64,000 nucleotides of DNA from Bacteroides sp. Marseille-P3684 (GCF_900291465.1 NZ_LT985808.1:3376670-3440669), one strand, 5' to 3'; positions 17,340 through 26,127 are shown, counted from the stretch's first letter. A program made the numbers and translations. Notes: a model not told the origin generated them from the letters alone.

Positions 17340-19022
17340 ATGAAAAGATTCTTATACCTCATCCTTGCCCTGCTGACGTCCTGGACAACCGTGTCCGCGC
17401 AGACTCCCAAATGGGTCGGCAAGGCCCGCAAGGCAATCATCTCCATCGTGACCTACGACAAAGACAATAAAATCATGAACACCGGCAACGGCTTTTTCGT
17501 GAAGACTGACGGAACAGCCGTAGCCGACTACAGCCTGTTCGAAGGTGCCCAGCGTGCCGTCATCATCAACTCCGACGGCAAAGAGTTCCCCGTGGACTGC
17601 ATCCTCGGCGCCAACTCGATGTACGACCTCGTGAAGTTCCGCGTACAGACCGACAAGGAAGTGGACGCCGTCACGTTGGCAAAGACACCGGCAGCCGTTG
17701 GCAGCACCGTCTTCCTGCTGCCGTATGCCTCACAGAAGGAGAACACCCTCGGACGCGGAACGGTGGACGCCGTCACCCAGGTGGAGAGCAAATATTCCTA
17801 CTACACACTCCACCTGCAGACCGGCGACAAGTCGGTGAGCTGTCCCATCACCAATGCCGAAGGCGAAGTGCTGGGCATGATTCAGAAGTCCGCTGACAGC
17901 CAGTCCGCCGACAGCTATGCCGTGGATGCTGCCTTTGCCGCCGAACTGAGCCTCAACGCCCTCTCTCGCATGGACTATGCCCTCAACAACATCGGCATCC
18001 GTAAAGGACTCCCCGAGAAGCAGGACGAGGCACAGGTCTACCTCATGATGTCGAGCAGCCTGCCTGCCGACGACTACCTGGCACTCATCAACGACTACAT
18101 CCGCCAGTTCCCCGCCAGCCACGAAGGCTACCTGCGCCGTGCCACCTTCTACCTCGACCAGAAAGGGGAAGACAACTACAAGCGGGCGGACGAAGATATC
18201 CGGCAGGCGCTGGAGGTATCGGAACAGAAGGACGACGCCTACTACAGTGCCGCCAAAATGCTGCTCCAGATTGTTGCCAACGGCATCACCTATCCGGAAT
18301 GGACCCTGGACAAGGCGTTGCAATACATCGAGGAGGCCATCAAGCTCAACCCGATGCCGCTCTATGTACAGACCCAGGGAGACATCTACTTCGGCAAGCA
18401 GGACTATGAACACGCCTACGCCTGCTACGACCGCGTCAACCACTCCGAGCTCCGTTCCGCTGAAAGCCTGTTCAGCGCCGCACGCACCAAGCAGCTGATG
18501 GGCTCTCAGGACGAGGCGCTGGTACTGATGGACAGCACCGTTGCCTTCTTCGGTGACCTGCTGACGGAAAAGGCAGCCCCCTACGTCTTCCAACGTGCCC
18601 AGATGAAAGTGGAGGCAGGCAAATTCCGTGAGGCAGTGGCTGACTACAACGAATACGAAAAACTCGTGCTGGGAAAAGCCAGTGCCGAGTTCTTCTACGT
18701 CCGCGAACAGGCAGAGATGCAATGCAGACTCTACCAGCAGGCACTCGACGACATCGAAAAAGCAGTGGAGATGGACCCGAAACAGGTGCTCTATGTCGTG
18801 GAGCAGGTGGCTCTCTACACCCGTTTCAGCCAATTCGACAAAGCCGTCGAAGCCGCCCGGAAAGGCATCGCACTCGCACCGGACAATGCCGACCTCTACC
18901 GCATGCTGGGCTTCGGACAAATCCAGCTGAAGCAGAAGGAGGAAGGTAAAAAGAACTTGCTGAAGGCCAAAGAACTGGGTGATCCCAATGCCCAGACCCT
19001 GCTGGACAAATACGCCAAATAA
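17340..19022 (+). CDS. Secreted trypsin-fold/tetratricopeptide-repeat protein
   Basis: A 560-residue exported protein with a signal peptide (residues 1-20, cut after VSA). Residues about 25-205 have the layout of a trypsin-like protease (TGNGFFVKTDGTAVADYSLFEGA, YDLVKFRV). However, the usual catalytic His position is Ser65 (YSLF in place of YHVF), and the GxSGxP signature is not intact (GDKSVSCP). The rest is a series of TPR-like helical repeats (QYIEEAIKLNPMPLYVQTQGDIYF, DIEKAVEMDPKQ, ALAPDNADLYRMLGFGQIQL). Its likely role is protein-protein contact in the periplasm or at the surface, with an inactive protease fold. It follows rlmB by 25 bp and is on the same strand. Confidence 0.82.
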   Translation: MKRFLYLILALLTSWTTVSAQTPKWVGKARKAIISIVTYDKDNKIMNTGNGFFVKTDGTAVADYSLFEGAQRAVIINSDGKEFPVDCILGANSMYDLVKFRVQTDKEVDAVTLAKTPAAVGSTVFLLPYASQKENTLGRGTVDAVTQVESKYSYYTLHLQTGDKSVSCPITNAEGEVLGMIQKSADSQSADSYAVDAAFAAELSLNALSRMDYALNNIGIRKGLPEKQDEAQVYLMMSSSLPADDYLALINDYIRQFPASHEGYLRRATFYLDQKGEDNYKRADEDIRQALEVSEQKDDAYYSAAKMLLQIVANGITYPEWTLDKALQYIEEAIKLNPMPLYVQTQGDIYFGKQDYEHAYACYDRVNHSELRSAESLFSAARTKQLMGSQDEALVLMDSTVAFFGDLLTEKAAPYVFQRAQMKVEAGKFREAVADYNEYEKLVLGKASAEFFYVREQAEMQCRLYQQALDDIEKAVEMDPKQVLYVVEQVALYTRFSQFDKAVEAARKGIALAPDNADLYRMLGFGQIQLKQKEEGKKNLLKAKELGDPNAQTLLDKYAK

Positions 19023-19120
19023 ACCATTCAACTTATCCTGCACAGGGGCACCGGCTGTTGACAGCCGACCCGGTGTCTCTGTGCTCGTTTTTCCCCACTA
19101 CGGGGACAATTCGACTCCAC

Positions 19121-19624
19121 ATGGCAGAAGAACTCCTATTGACAGCTTCCGATAAAAAAGGACGGTACGAAGAAGTGCTACCCCAGCTTGTATCCGTCCT
19201 CGAAGGCGAGACCGACCGCACCGCCAACCTTGCCAACACCGCCGCCATCCTGAAAGAGGCGTTCGACTTCTTCTGGGTGGGCTTCTATGAAGTGAAAAGC
19301 CGCGAAGGCGAAGCTCCCCAACTGGTGCTGGCACCTTTTCAAGGTCCGCTGGCATGCACCCGCATCCACTACGGACGGGGAGTATGTGGCACCGCCTGGG
19401 CAGAAAGACGCACCCTGGTTGTACCGGACGTTGACCGCTTCCCGGGACATATCGCGTGCAGCTCCCTGTCACGCTCGGAGATTGTTGTACCGGTCTTCCA
19501 TCCCGGCACCGGCGAAGTGGTTGCCGTGCTCGACATCGACAGCCGCGAACTCTCCACCTTCGACGAGACCGACCGTCATTACCTGGAAATCCTCTCCTCC
19601 CACCTCTCCCACCTGTGGGCATAA
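19121..19624 (+). CDS. msrC: GAF-domain free methionine-(R)-sulfoxide reductase
   Basis: The 167-residue GAF protein matches fRMsr. The three conserved cysteines are visible in LACTRIHYGRGVCGTAW and HIACSSLSRSEIVVPV, in the order and spacing of the family's redox-active residues. Other family landmarks are FFWVGFYEV and the C-terminal VLDIDSRELSTFDETDRHYLE. It reduces free methionine-R-sulfoxide with thioredoxin, an oxidative-damage repair step. ATG 19121 was chosen because the GAF fold begins here; an open frame reaches further upstream without resemblance to the family. A terminator hairpin lies 17 bp after the stop. Confidence 0.92.
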   Translation: MAEELLLTASDKKGRYEEVLPQLVSVLEGETDRTANLANTAAILKEAFDFFWVGFYEVKSREGEAPQLVLAPFQGPLACTRIHYGRGVCGTAWAERRTLVVPDVDRFPGHIACSSLSRSEIVVPVFHPGTGEVVAVLDIDSRELSTFDETDRHYLEILSSHLSHLWA

Positions 19625-19640
19625 CCGACGGAAGCAGCCT

Positions 19641-19676
19641 GCCGGGAAATCAAAAAGAAAGCACCTCCCGGCTTTT
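19641..19676 (+). terminator. Terminator after the fRMsr gene
   Basis: GCCGGGA (19641-19647) pairs with TCCCGGC (19666-19672) and is followed by TTTT. It ends the long plus-strand run starting at dnaN. The T-run coincides with the first bases of the repeat element at 19672. Confidence 0.7.
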
Positions 19677-20214
19677 GCTTGACATAGTTGGCAAATATCC
19701 CGTTTCCGGCTAACTCATCCTTTTCGAAAATTCGATAATCTGGGAACGAAACGTGAATGATTGCAAACGGAATGCCCGAAAAAAGCCCTTCATTTTAGAA
19801 AACTATACATTTCATTTCCAGAAAACAGACAAAACGTGCCCGGAACAATATTGTTTCGCGAGCCAAACAATATAGTTTGCCGCGTCAAACAATATAGTTT
19901 CACCTCCCAAACACGATTGTTTCGTGCCCGGAAGTCAAATCTTTGGAAGATGGAAGTAAAAAGAAGTGAGTTTCACTCTCCAGAAGGTGTGCCGTGTCAA
20001 CAAATCGGAAGGTAATAAAAAGAGGGGGATTCAGGAAGGAGGAACAACAAGGAACGGCACTTCCGCTGGCAACCTTCGCAAAAAGGAAGAAAAGTTTCCC
20101 ATACAGCAACAATGTGCATTTTGCAAATCGCCTGAGAATGCCACGAAATCCACCAGACTGTATTTTGGTACGAGGAACGGCACTCTCAGAGCCTTCGTTT
20201 GACATTTTGTCAAA
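19672..20214 (+). repeat. Intergenic repeat element, copy 1 (contains 22-bp palindrome array)
   Basis: About 543 bp of non-coding DNA that is homologous to 58684-59229. Shared landmarks in the same order are CTTTTGCTTGACA (19672), CGTTTCCGGCTAAC (19701), the tandem array (19843-19952), GCATTTTGCAAAT (20116), TGTATTTTGGTACGAGGAA (20159) and TTCGTTTGAC (20194). The spacings of the last three landmarks agree with the other copy to within one base. The end is a perfect palindrome, TTTGACA-TTT-TGTCAAA. Open frames cross it in several registers, but the two copies do not share one continuous frame, so I do not call a gene. Confidence 0.8.
19843..19952 (+). repeat. Tandem array, 22-bp units with 14-bp palindromes
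   Basis: Five contiguous units start at 19843, 19865, 19887, 19909 and 19931, exactly 22 bp apart. Units 1-4 begin with AAACAATATTGTTT or a close variant (units 2 and 3 have ATATAG in the centre) followed by 8 variable bases (CGCGAGCC, GCCGCGTC, CACCTCCC, CGTGCCCG). Unit 5 has the different pattern GAAGTC-N8-GGAAGATG. Two weaker units probably precede the array at 19799 and 19821, keeping the same period. Confidence 0.9.
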
Positions 20215-20403
20215 TCGTAATCCAACCTGTAAACGAACACCGACAGTAGACGCCCCGTCGTCCCTGAATGCAGGGGCGACCGGTCTGGTCGCCCGAACCC
20301 CACGCCGCATGGTCATCAATTTCGGACTGACCCGCAATCGGAGTCGACTTACAGAAATAGCACAAGCTGAGCCACCTTGGCGCGCCCCTGTTTGAAAGCA
20401 CCC
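20215..20403. other. Short spacer between repeat element and intron
   Basis: 189 bp with no convincing open frame and no repeat. It forms the 3' exon side of the group II intron insertion. Confidence 0.4.
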
Positions 20404-22334
20404 ATTAAATCGAGTAGGAGGAAAACGACGTAGTTTTCTTCCTACTTTCGTTTTCCGTCCTCTCACACCACCGTACATGCGGTTCCGCATACGGCGGTTC
20501 CTATTTTGGGTACCATTCGAGATATTCACCCATTAAAGTAGCATACCCTGCTTTGCGCAAGTTCTCATTTGTGATTGCCCTGTGCATTATGTGGCTGTCT
20601 GCTATGCGCCAGCAGCCCTTGCGAGTATTACCCCATTCATATGCCTTGTACTTATCGATACCGCATCTAATGAGGTTTGCCACTTTTGTCTTGACTTTCT
20701 TCCATGCTTTCCATATACACATACGTATTCTACGCCTTAACCATTCGTCAGTGGTAAGTAGAAGACGTTTCATATTGGCAAGATGATAATAGCCGACCCA
20801 TCCTCTTATGTATTCTTTGAGCTTTTGCTTTCTCTTGGAATAGCCCCATCCATTGCTGCGACTTGTCAGTTCTTTTAGTCTTGACTTCATCTTGGCTTTG
20901 GATGTCGGGTGTACCGTAAGTTGGCATTTACCTTTCATTACATTAAAGGAATAGCCGAGATATTTCACTCCGCGCACATACGACACTACGGTCTTCTCCT
21001 GGTTGACTTTGAGATATAGATTGTTCTCTATAAATCGGGTTATGCTCTCCTTCACTCGCATTGCTGCCCTTCGGGACCTGCAGAATATCATCGAGTCATC
21101 CGCATAGCGCACAAAAGGGAGGCCTCTGAGTTCCAGCTCTTTGTCCAGTTCATTGAGCATAATGTTGCTCAACAAGGGACTTAGCGGACCTCCTTGGGGA
21201 GTTCCTTCCTCGCTCGCTTCAAACAAGCCTTTATTCATTACACCGCTACGGAGATACTTATGTATAAGACTGACCACTCTGCCGTCTTTTATGGTACGGC
21301 TGAGGATTTCTATGAGCTTGCTGTGGCACACCGTGTCGAAGAAGAGTTCAAGGTCAAGGTCTACAACATATACGTAGCCTTCATTGATTATCCTCTGCGC
21401 TTCACGTAGTGCGTCATGGCATCCTCTTCTCGGACGGAAGCCGTAGCTTGTCTTGGAGAATTGGTTCTCATAGATGGGAGTCAACACTTGGTTTATGGCT
21501 TGTTGCACCAATCGGTCTATCACGGTGGGGATACCTAAAAGGCGCATCTTGCCATTGTCTTTGGGGATTTCTACCCTTCTTACCGGGTTCGGACGGTAAG
21601 AGCCGTCCATCAAGGAACTAAGGAGCATTTCCCTATTGGTCAGGAGCCATGGGAGCAATTGCTCGCACGACATCTTGTCGATACCACCACATCCCTTGTT
21701 TCTCACCACTGTTTTGTAGGCTCTGTTGAGATTTGACGGACTGAGAATTTGCTCGAAAAGGTGTTCCTTGTCGAATGGTACTTCCACGATGTTGTCTTCA
21801 CACATCCACATAAAGGCCTGCACTCCCCCATATCTCTCGGTTTCCTACCTAATCCTTTGAGGGCAGCCATTAAAACGTGATAATGCTTTCTGCATTCTGT
21901 CCTTCCTATGGTATGTTTCAATTACTATCGTTTATTTGTTAGGTTCTGCCCTTCATGCAACTCTATCTACAGCTGCACTACTATGGCGTCTGCTGACTTC
22001 TCACGACAAGCTTTACTCCACTTCTTTCGTAAACAAAAAAAAATATTCGAAGTGTCCGTGAGACCTCCTCGGATAAGGGCGTTGTCTTTCCATCTTATAC
22101 CTACTTCATCTACACCGACCGTTCCGAATAGCTATAGGGCTTCGATTTGTTTAGCAATCTTACCCACGGTCATATGCCTTGTATGAAGTTTCTGTTCGTT
22201 AGGCCAGATGTTTGCCGACGGCTTCCTTCAGATTTCACCTCGCGATGAACACCCTTGCCTGGGGCTATGTAATTCCCGCTATTAGGGCTTACTCGGGACT
22301 TGCACCCGTTAGACAACACTCATGCCGAGCGTAC
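20404..22334 (-). mobile_element. Group II intron (class C-like)
   Basis: About 1.93 kb on the minus strand with an intron-encoded reverse transcriptase inside. Domain V is clear at about 20463-20500 (minus-strand landmarks CCGCCGTATGC and GCATGTACGGTGG, paired with one wobble and a two-base bulge). Domain VI lies next to it at about 20405-20455, with a GTAGGA/TCCTAC stem. The 5' end is set at GTACG (22334), close to the consensus GTGYG. The 5' exon is the T-run of the tRNA-Gln terminator, the insertion preference of class C introns. No endonuclease domain is present in the protein, again as in class C. End points are uncertain by a few bases. Confidence 0.85.
20501..21823 (-). CDS. ltrA: Group II intron reverse transcriptase/maturase
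   Basis: A 440-residue protein encoded within domain IV of the intron. Reverse transcriptase blocks are in order: NRAYKTVVRNKGCGGIDKMS (RT0/1), SKTSYGFRPRRGCHDALREA (RT2/3), VYVVDLDLELFFDTVCH (RT3), EGTPQGGPLSPLLSNIMLNELD (RT4), FVRYADDSMIF with the catalytic YADD (RT5), and VKYLGYSF (RT7). The maturase X domain (group II maturase-specific) occupies about 330-420, with YIRGWVGYYHLANMK. There is no C-terminal HNH endonuclease domain. The reading frame is intact, so the intron may still be active. It helps splicing of its own RNA and copies it into DNA at new sites. Confidence 0.95.
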   Translation of the reverse strand: MQAFMWMCEDNIVEVPFDKEHLFEQILSPSNLNRAYKTVVRNKGCGGIDKMSCEQLLPWLLTNREMLLSSLMDGSYRPNPVRRVEIPKDNGKMRLLGIPTVIDRLVQQAINQVLTPIYENQFSKTSYGFRPRRGCHDALREAQRIINEGYVYVVDLDLELFFDTVCHSKLIEILSRTIKDGRVVSLIHKYLRSGVMNKGLFEASEEGTPQGGPLSPLLSNIMLNELDKELELRGLPFVRYADDSMIFCRSRRAAMRVKESITRFIENNLYLKVNQEKTVVSYVRGVKYLGYSFNVMKGKCQLTVHPTSKAKMKSRLKELTSRSNGWGYSKRKQKLKEYIRGWVGYYHLANMKRLLLTTDEWLRRRIRMCIWKAWKKVKTKVANLIRCGIDKYKAYEWGNTRKGCWRIADSHIMHRAITNENLRKAGYATLMGEYLEWYPK

Positions 22335-22337
22335 TAC

Positions 22338-22376
22338 TAAAAAAAGGAACACATCTGTTGATGTATTCCTTTTTTA
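22338..22376 (-). terminator. Terminator of tRNA-Gln, intron target
   Basis: On the minus strand GGAATACATC and GATGTGTTCC form a 10-bp stem with one wobble and a short AACA loop, followed by a T-run that ends at the intron boundary. It is the rho-independent terminator of tRNA-Gln and the apparent insertion site of the group II intron. Confidence 0.85.
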
Positions 22377-22379
22377 TCG

Positions 22380-22450
22380 CTGGGCTACCTGGATTCGAAC
22401 CAAGAATGACAGGACCAGAATCTGTAGTGTTACCATTACACCATAGCCCA
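22380..22450 (-). tRNA. tRNA-Gln (anticodon CTG)
   Basis: A 71-nt cloverleaf on the minus strand. The acceptor arms TGGGCTA and TAGCCCA pair fully, with discriminator G and no encoded CCA. The T arm (CTTGG-TTCGAAT-CCAGG) is intact, and the anticodon loop TTCTGGT reads CTG, decoding CAG (Gln). U1-A72 and G73 are glutamine identity elements. The last anticodon-stem pair (31-39) is A/C, not a Watson-Crick pair. Confidence 0.93.
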
Positions 22451-22470
22451 TTGTTTTTGTTTTGACGCTG

Positions 22471-22500
22471 CAAAGATACAACATTTTTGATACATGCAAA
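22471..22500 (-). promoter_or_regulatory. Promoter of tRNA-Gln
   Basis: On the minus strand TTTG (22497-22500) and TATCTTTG (22471-22478) are 18 bp apart, a near-perfect Bacteroides promoter directed at the tRNA. Confidence 0.8.
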
Positions 22501-22665
22501 TACTCTGGGGAGATTTTTTTCAAAAAAATTTTTGTCCATCCCCATTTCCATATAATAAGGTGTATAAGCGGGAGGCAATCCGGCAGCCTTCCGGAGAAGA
22601 TGGACAAAATGACAAGATTCATTCTCAAAAAATACAAAAAACAAGGCACATTTATGGGTTGCATC

Positions 22666-22696
22666 TTTAGCTATTTCACAAATCCATGTATCTTTG
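22666..22696 (+). promoter_or_regulatory. Promoter of rsfS-ftsH-cdsA
   Basis: TTTA (22666-22669), a 19-bp spacer, and TATCTTTG (22689-22696), 53 bp before the rsfS ATG. The rest of the gap 22451-22748 holds the divergent tRNA promoter and AT-rich sequence. Confidence 0.65.
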
Positions 22697-22748
22697 TAAT
22701 CCGTATTTCAGCACGGATTAAAATATTAAATAGTAACCATTTTTTAGA

Positions 22749-23099
22749 ATGAACGAACTGCTAGAGAACATAACCAAAGGTATTCAAGAAAAAAAAGGAA
22801 AAGGCATCGTCATTGCCAACCTCACCGATATCGAAGATTCCATCTGTGATTATTTCGTGATTTGCCAAGGAAACTCCCCCAGTCAGATACAAGCCATCAC
22901 CGAATCCATCTATGAGACCGTCAGACAGGCGACCCATGAAAAGCCGCTCAACGTCTGCGGACTGGAGAACTGCCAATGGGTGGCACTCGACTATGCCAAC
23001 GTCATGGTACACATCTTCCTGCCTGCCCCACGCGCATTCTATGACTTGGAACATCTCTGGGAAGATGCCCAACTAATCACTATTCCGGACATTGACTAA
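22749..23099 (+). CDS. rsfS: Ribosomal silencing factor RsfS
   Basis: The 116-residue protein has the RsfS (DUF143) core: GIVIANLTDIEDSICDYFVICQG, ITESIYETVRQ, and the C-terminal VALDYANVMVHIFLPAPRAFYDLEHLWEDA. It binds ribosomal protein uL14 on the large subunit and blocks subunit joining when nutrients are low. It is the first gene of a three-gene unit with ftsH (7-bp gap) and cdsA. Confidence 0.96.
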   Translation: MNELLENITKGIQEKKGKGIVIANLTDIEDSICDYFVICQGNSPSQIQAITESIYETVRQATHEKPLNVCGLENCQWVALDYANVMVHIFLPAPRAFYDLEHLWEDAQLITIPDID

Positions 23100-23106
23100 G
23101 ACAACT

Positions 23107-25164
23107 ATGAGCAACAATACGAATCCGAAAGCCAACAACGGGGGCCCCAAATTCAACTTGAATTGGTTCTACGCCCTCATCATCGTGATTCTCGGTATCC
23201 TCTACCTCACAAACCAGGATGGAGGAATCAAGAAGAGCATCACGTACACCGAGTTCCAGAACTATGTAGAAAAAGGATACGTCAACAAGATTGTCGCCTA
23301 CAACGACAACTCGCTCGACGTATACATCAAACCCGAACATGCACCCGAAGTGCTGAAAATCCCGGTTGAGAAAATCGGCAGAAGCCCGATGGTCAATACA
23401 CGCATCGGCTCGACCGACAGCCTGGAAGAGTTCCTGAAAGAGGAAAAGGCCAACCACCCCGACCGGGCAGACATCACCATCGACTATCAGGAGAAGAGCA
23501 ACTACATGATGTCCATCCTCATCAACCTGCTCCCCTTCATCCTCATCATTGCCATCTGGATGTTCTTCATGCGACGCATGGGAACCGGCTCAGGCGGTGG
23601 GTCCGGCGTGTTCAACGTCGGCAAGTCCAAAGCACAGCTCTTTGAGAAGGGAAGCGCCAACCGCGTGACCTTTAAGGATGTTGCCGGACAGGCGGAAGCC
23701 AAGCAAGAGGTACAGGAAATCGTGGACTTCCTGAAGAAGCCCCAGAAATACACCGAGCTGGGAGGTAAAATTCCCAAGGGTGCCTTGCTGGTAGGTCCTC
23801 CGGGAACAGGTAAGACCCTGCTCGCCAAGGCTGTGGCGGGTGAAGCCGACGTTCCGTTCTTCTCCATCTCCGGTTCGGACTTCGTGGAGATGTTTGTCGG
23901 CGTAGGTGCATCACGTGTGCGTGACCTTTTCCGTCAGGCGAAAGAGAAGTCGCCGTGCATCATCTTCATCGACGAAATCGACGCCGTGGGTCGTGCCCGT
24001 GGCAAGAACCCGTCGATGGGTGGGAACGATGAACGTGAGAACACGCTGAACCAGTTGCTGACCGAAATGGACGGCTTCGGGTCAAACAGCGGTGTCATCA
24101 TCCTGGCAGCGACCAACCGGGTGGACATCCTCGACAAGGCACTGCTGCGTGCCGGCCGCTTCGACCGTCAGATACACGTCGACCTGCCGGACCTGAACGA
24201 ACGCAAGGAGGTCTTCGGTGTCCACCTCCGTCCCATCAAGATTGACAGCACGGTGGACGTAGACCTGCTGGCACGTCAGACCCCGGGCTTCTCGGGTGCC
24301 GACATCGCCAACGTCTGCAACGAAGCAGCCCTGATCGCTGCCCGCCATAACAAGAAGACAGTCAGCAAGGATGACTTCCTCTCTGCCGTCGACCGCATCA
24401 TCGGCGGTCTGGAGAAAAAGACCAAGGTGATGACACAGAACGAGAAACGCACCATCGCCCTGCACGAGGCAGGACATGCCACCCTCTCGTGGTTCCTCGA
24501 ACACGCCAACCCGCTCATCAAGGTCACCATCGTGCCTCGCGGACGTGCCCTGGGTGCAGCCTGGTACCTGCCGGAAGAACGTCAGATTACCACCAAGGAG
24601 CAGATGCTCGACGAGATGTGTGCCCTCCTGGGCGGACGTGCTGCCGAGCAGCTCTTCGTCGGCCATATCTCCACCGGAGCCATGAACGACCTGGAACGTG
24701 TGACCAAACAGGCCTACGGCATGATTGCCTATGCCGGCATGAGCGACCGTCTGCCGAACCTCTGCTACTACAACAACGACGAGTATGCGTTCAACAAGCC
24801 TTACAGTGAGAACACGGCGCAACTCATCGACGAGGAAGTGAAGAAGATGGTGGAAGAGCAATACGAACGTGCCAAAGCTATCCTCTCCGAACACAAGGAA
24901 GGCCACAACCGGTTGGCAGACCTGCTGATGGAACGTGAAGTCATCTTCGCGGAAGACGTTGAGCACATCTTCGGCAAACGTCCGTGGGCTTCGCGTTCGG
25001 AAGAAATCCTTGCCGACTCTGAGCCGCAACCGGAAGAGACAGAGACTCCCGCACAGACGGACGACAAGTCCGCCCAACCGGAACCGTCGGCTGAAAAGAA
25101 GCCCGAAGACACAGCCATCGACCGGAAGATAGCCGAGGGCGAAGCTACGGAAGTGAAAGAATAA
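23107..25164 (+). CDS. ftsH: ATP-dependent zinc metalloprotease FtsH
   Basis: A membrane-bound AAA+ protease of 685 residues. Two N-terminal membrane helices flank the periplasmic domain (first helix [16 protein letters not shown], second [15 protein letters not shown]). The AAA domain has Walker A GPPGTGKT at residues 230-237, Walker [14 protein letters not shown] and the second region of homology [11 protein letters not shown]. The protease zinc site HEAGH is at residues 453-457, with the third ligand Asp expected further down. The C-terminal tail of about 45 residues is acidic and Pro/Glu-rich and probably disordered. It degrades membrane and short-lived cytosolic proteins. An in-frame TTG at 23092 would add five residues; ATG 23107 is preferred. 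Confidence 0.97.
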   Translation: MSNNTNPKANNGGPKFNLNWFYALIIVILGILYLTNQDGGIKKSITYTEFQNYVEKGYVNKIVAYNDNSLDVYIKPEHAPEVLKIPVEKIGRSPMVNTRIGSTDSLEEFLKEEKANHPDRADITIDYQEKSNYMMSILINLLPFILIIAIWMFFMRRMGTGSGGGSGVFNVGKSKAQLFEKGSANRVTFKDVAGQAEAKQEVQEIVDFLKKPQKYTELGGKIPKGALLVGPPGTGKTLLAKAVAGEADVPFFSISGSDFVEMFVGVGASRVRDLFRQAKEKSPCIIFIDEIDAVGRARGKNPSMGGNDERENTLNQLLTEMDGFGSNSGVIILAATNRVDILDKALLRAGRFDRQIHVDLPDLNERKEVFGVHLRPIKIDSTVDVDLLARQTPGFSGADIANVCNEAALIAARHNKKTVSKDDFLSAVDRIIGGLEKKTKVMTQNEKRTIALHEAGHATLSWFLEHANPLIKVTIVPRGRALGAAWYLPEERQITTKEQMLDEMCALLGGRAAEQLFVGHISTGAMNDLERVTKQAYGMIAYAGMSDRLPNLCYYNNDEYAFNKPYSENTAQLIDEEVKKMVEEQYERAKAILSEHKEGHNRLADLLMEREVIFAEDVEHIFGKRPWASRSEEILADSEPQPEETETPAQTDDKSAQPEPSAEKKPEDTAIDRKIAEGEATEVKE

Positions 25165-25180
25165 CCAAAACACAAACGCT

Positions 25181-26026
25181 GTGAACAATCTCATACAAAG
25201 AAGCATCACGGGCATACTGTTTGTCGTCCTCCTCATCGGCGGCATCCTCTACAGCCCGTTTACATTCGGACTGCTGTTCGCCCTCATCACGGGTCTCTCT
25301 CTGTGGGAGTTTGCCCGGCTGGTGAACAGCAAGGAAGACGTATCGGTCAACCCGTTCATCACCACCATGGGCGGTGTGCTGCTGTTCCTTGCCTTCTTCT
25401 GCTACTGCACCGAGGCATCGGACGCCCGCATCTTCATCCCCTACCTGCTGATTCTGATTTACCTGTTTGTGAGCGAACTTTACCGCAAACAGAGCAGTCC
25501 CCTCAATAACTGGGCGTACTCGTTCCTGAGTCAGATTTACGTGGCCTTGCCCTTTGCCTTGCTTTGTGTGCTGGCGTTCCAGCGTAATACCGACCTGTCG
25601 GAGAGCTCGCCCGTCAGCTTCAATGCCATCCTTCCGCTGTCCGTCTTCATCTTCAACTGGAGCAACGACACGGGAGCCTACTGCACGGGCATGCTGTTCG
25701 GCAAGCATCGTCTCTTTGAACGCATCTCGCCCAAGAAGTCGTGGGAAGGTTCGATTGGCGGAGGGGTCATCTCCATCCTTGTCTCACTGGTCATGGCACA
25801 CTTCTTCCCCTTCCTCACGGCGGCACAATGGGTAGGCTTCGCACTGACCGTCGTGGTCTTCGGCACATGGGGCGACCTGGTGGAGTCGCTCATGAAACGT
25901 CAGCTGGGCATCAAGGACTCGGGCAACATCCTTCCGGGTCACGGCGGCATGCTTGACCGTTTCGACAGCACCCTGCTGGCGGTTCCTGCGACAGTGCTCT
26001 ACCTGCAGGCAATCAGCCTCTCCTGA
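25181..26026 (+). CDS. cdsA: Phosphatidate cytidylyltransferase
   Basis: The 281-residue protein has about seven or eight membrane helices and the CdsA signature near the C-terminus (GVVISILVSLVMAHFF, then FGTWGDLVESLMKRQLGIKDSGNILPGHGGMLDRFDS; the landmarks are KRQLGIKDSGN and HGGMLDR). It makes CDP-diacylglycerol from phosphatidate and CTP, the branch point for phospholipid synthesis. The start codon is GTG at 25181, 16 bp after the ftsH stop; no in-frame ATG fits the hydrophobic N-terminus better. Confidence 0.95.
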   Translation: MNNLIQRSITGILFVVLLIGGILYSPFTFGLLFALITGLSLWEFARLVNSKEDVSVNPFITTMGGVLLFLAFFCYCTEASDARIFIPYLLILIYLFVSELYRKQSSPLNNWAYSFLSQIYVALPFALLCVLAFQRNTDLSESSPVSFNAILPLSVFIFNWSNDTGAYCTGMLFGKHRLFERISPKKSWEGSIGGGVISILVSLVMAHFFPFLTAAQWVGFALTVVVFGTWGDLVESLMKRQLGIKDSGNILPGHGGMLDRFDSTLLAVPATVLYLQAISLS

Positions 26027-26058
26027 CCCCCATTCCATCTCCATAGATTCATCTTTCC

Positions 26059-26127
26059 GACGCGGACGATACAGGCTCCGTCTTTCTTGACGCAACAAGA
26101 GACGACGCGACCTGCATCGTCCGCGTC
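26059..26127 (+). terminator. Long stem-loop after cdsA
   Basis: GACGCGGACGAT (26059-26070) pairs perfectly with 26116-26127, then after one mismatch CAGG pairs with CCTG. A further inner stem (GTCT..CTTG / CAAGAGAC) continues the structure. There is no strong T-run. It lies between cdsA and the next promoter and probably ends or protects the upstream transcript. The core GACGCGGA recurs at 10942 and 28512. Confidence 0.6.

Noticed and set aside
17730-19043. 437-residue minus-strand frame antisense to the TPR protein gene
   Set aside because: Shadow frame without family resemblance.
19843-19952. CRISPR array
   Set aside because: Repeat of 14 bp with 8-bp spacers is far too short for CRISPR, and no cas genes are present. 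The same holds for 58834-58943 and for 46012-46165, where units are contiguous with no spacers.
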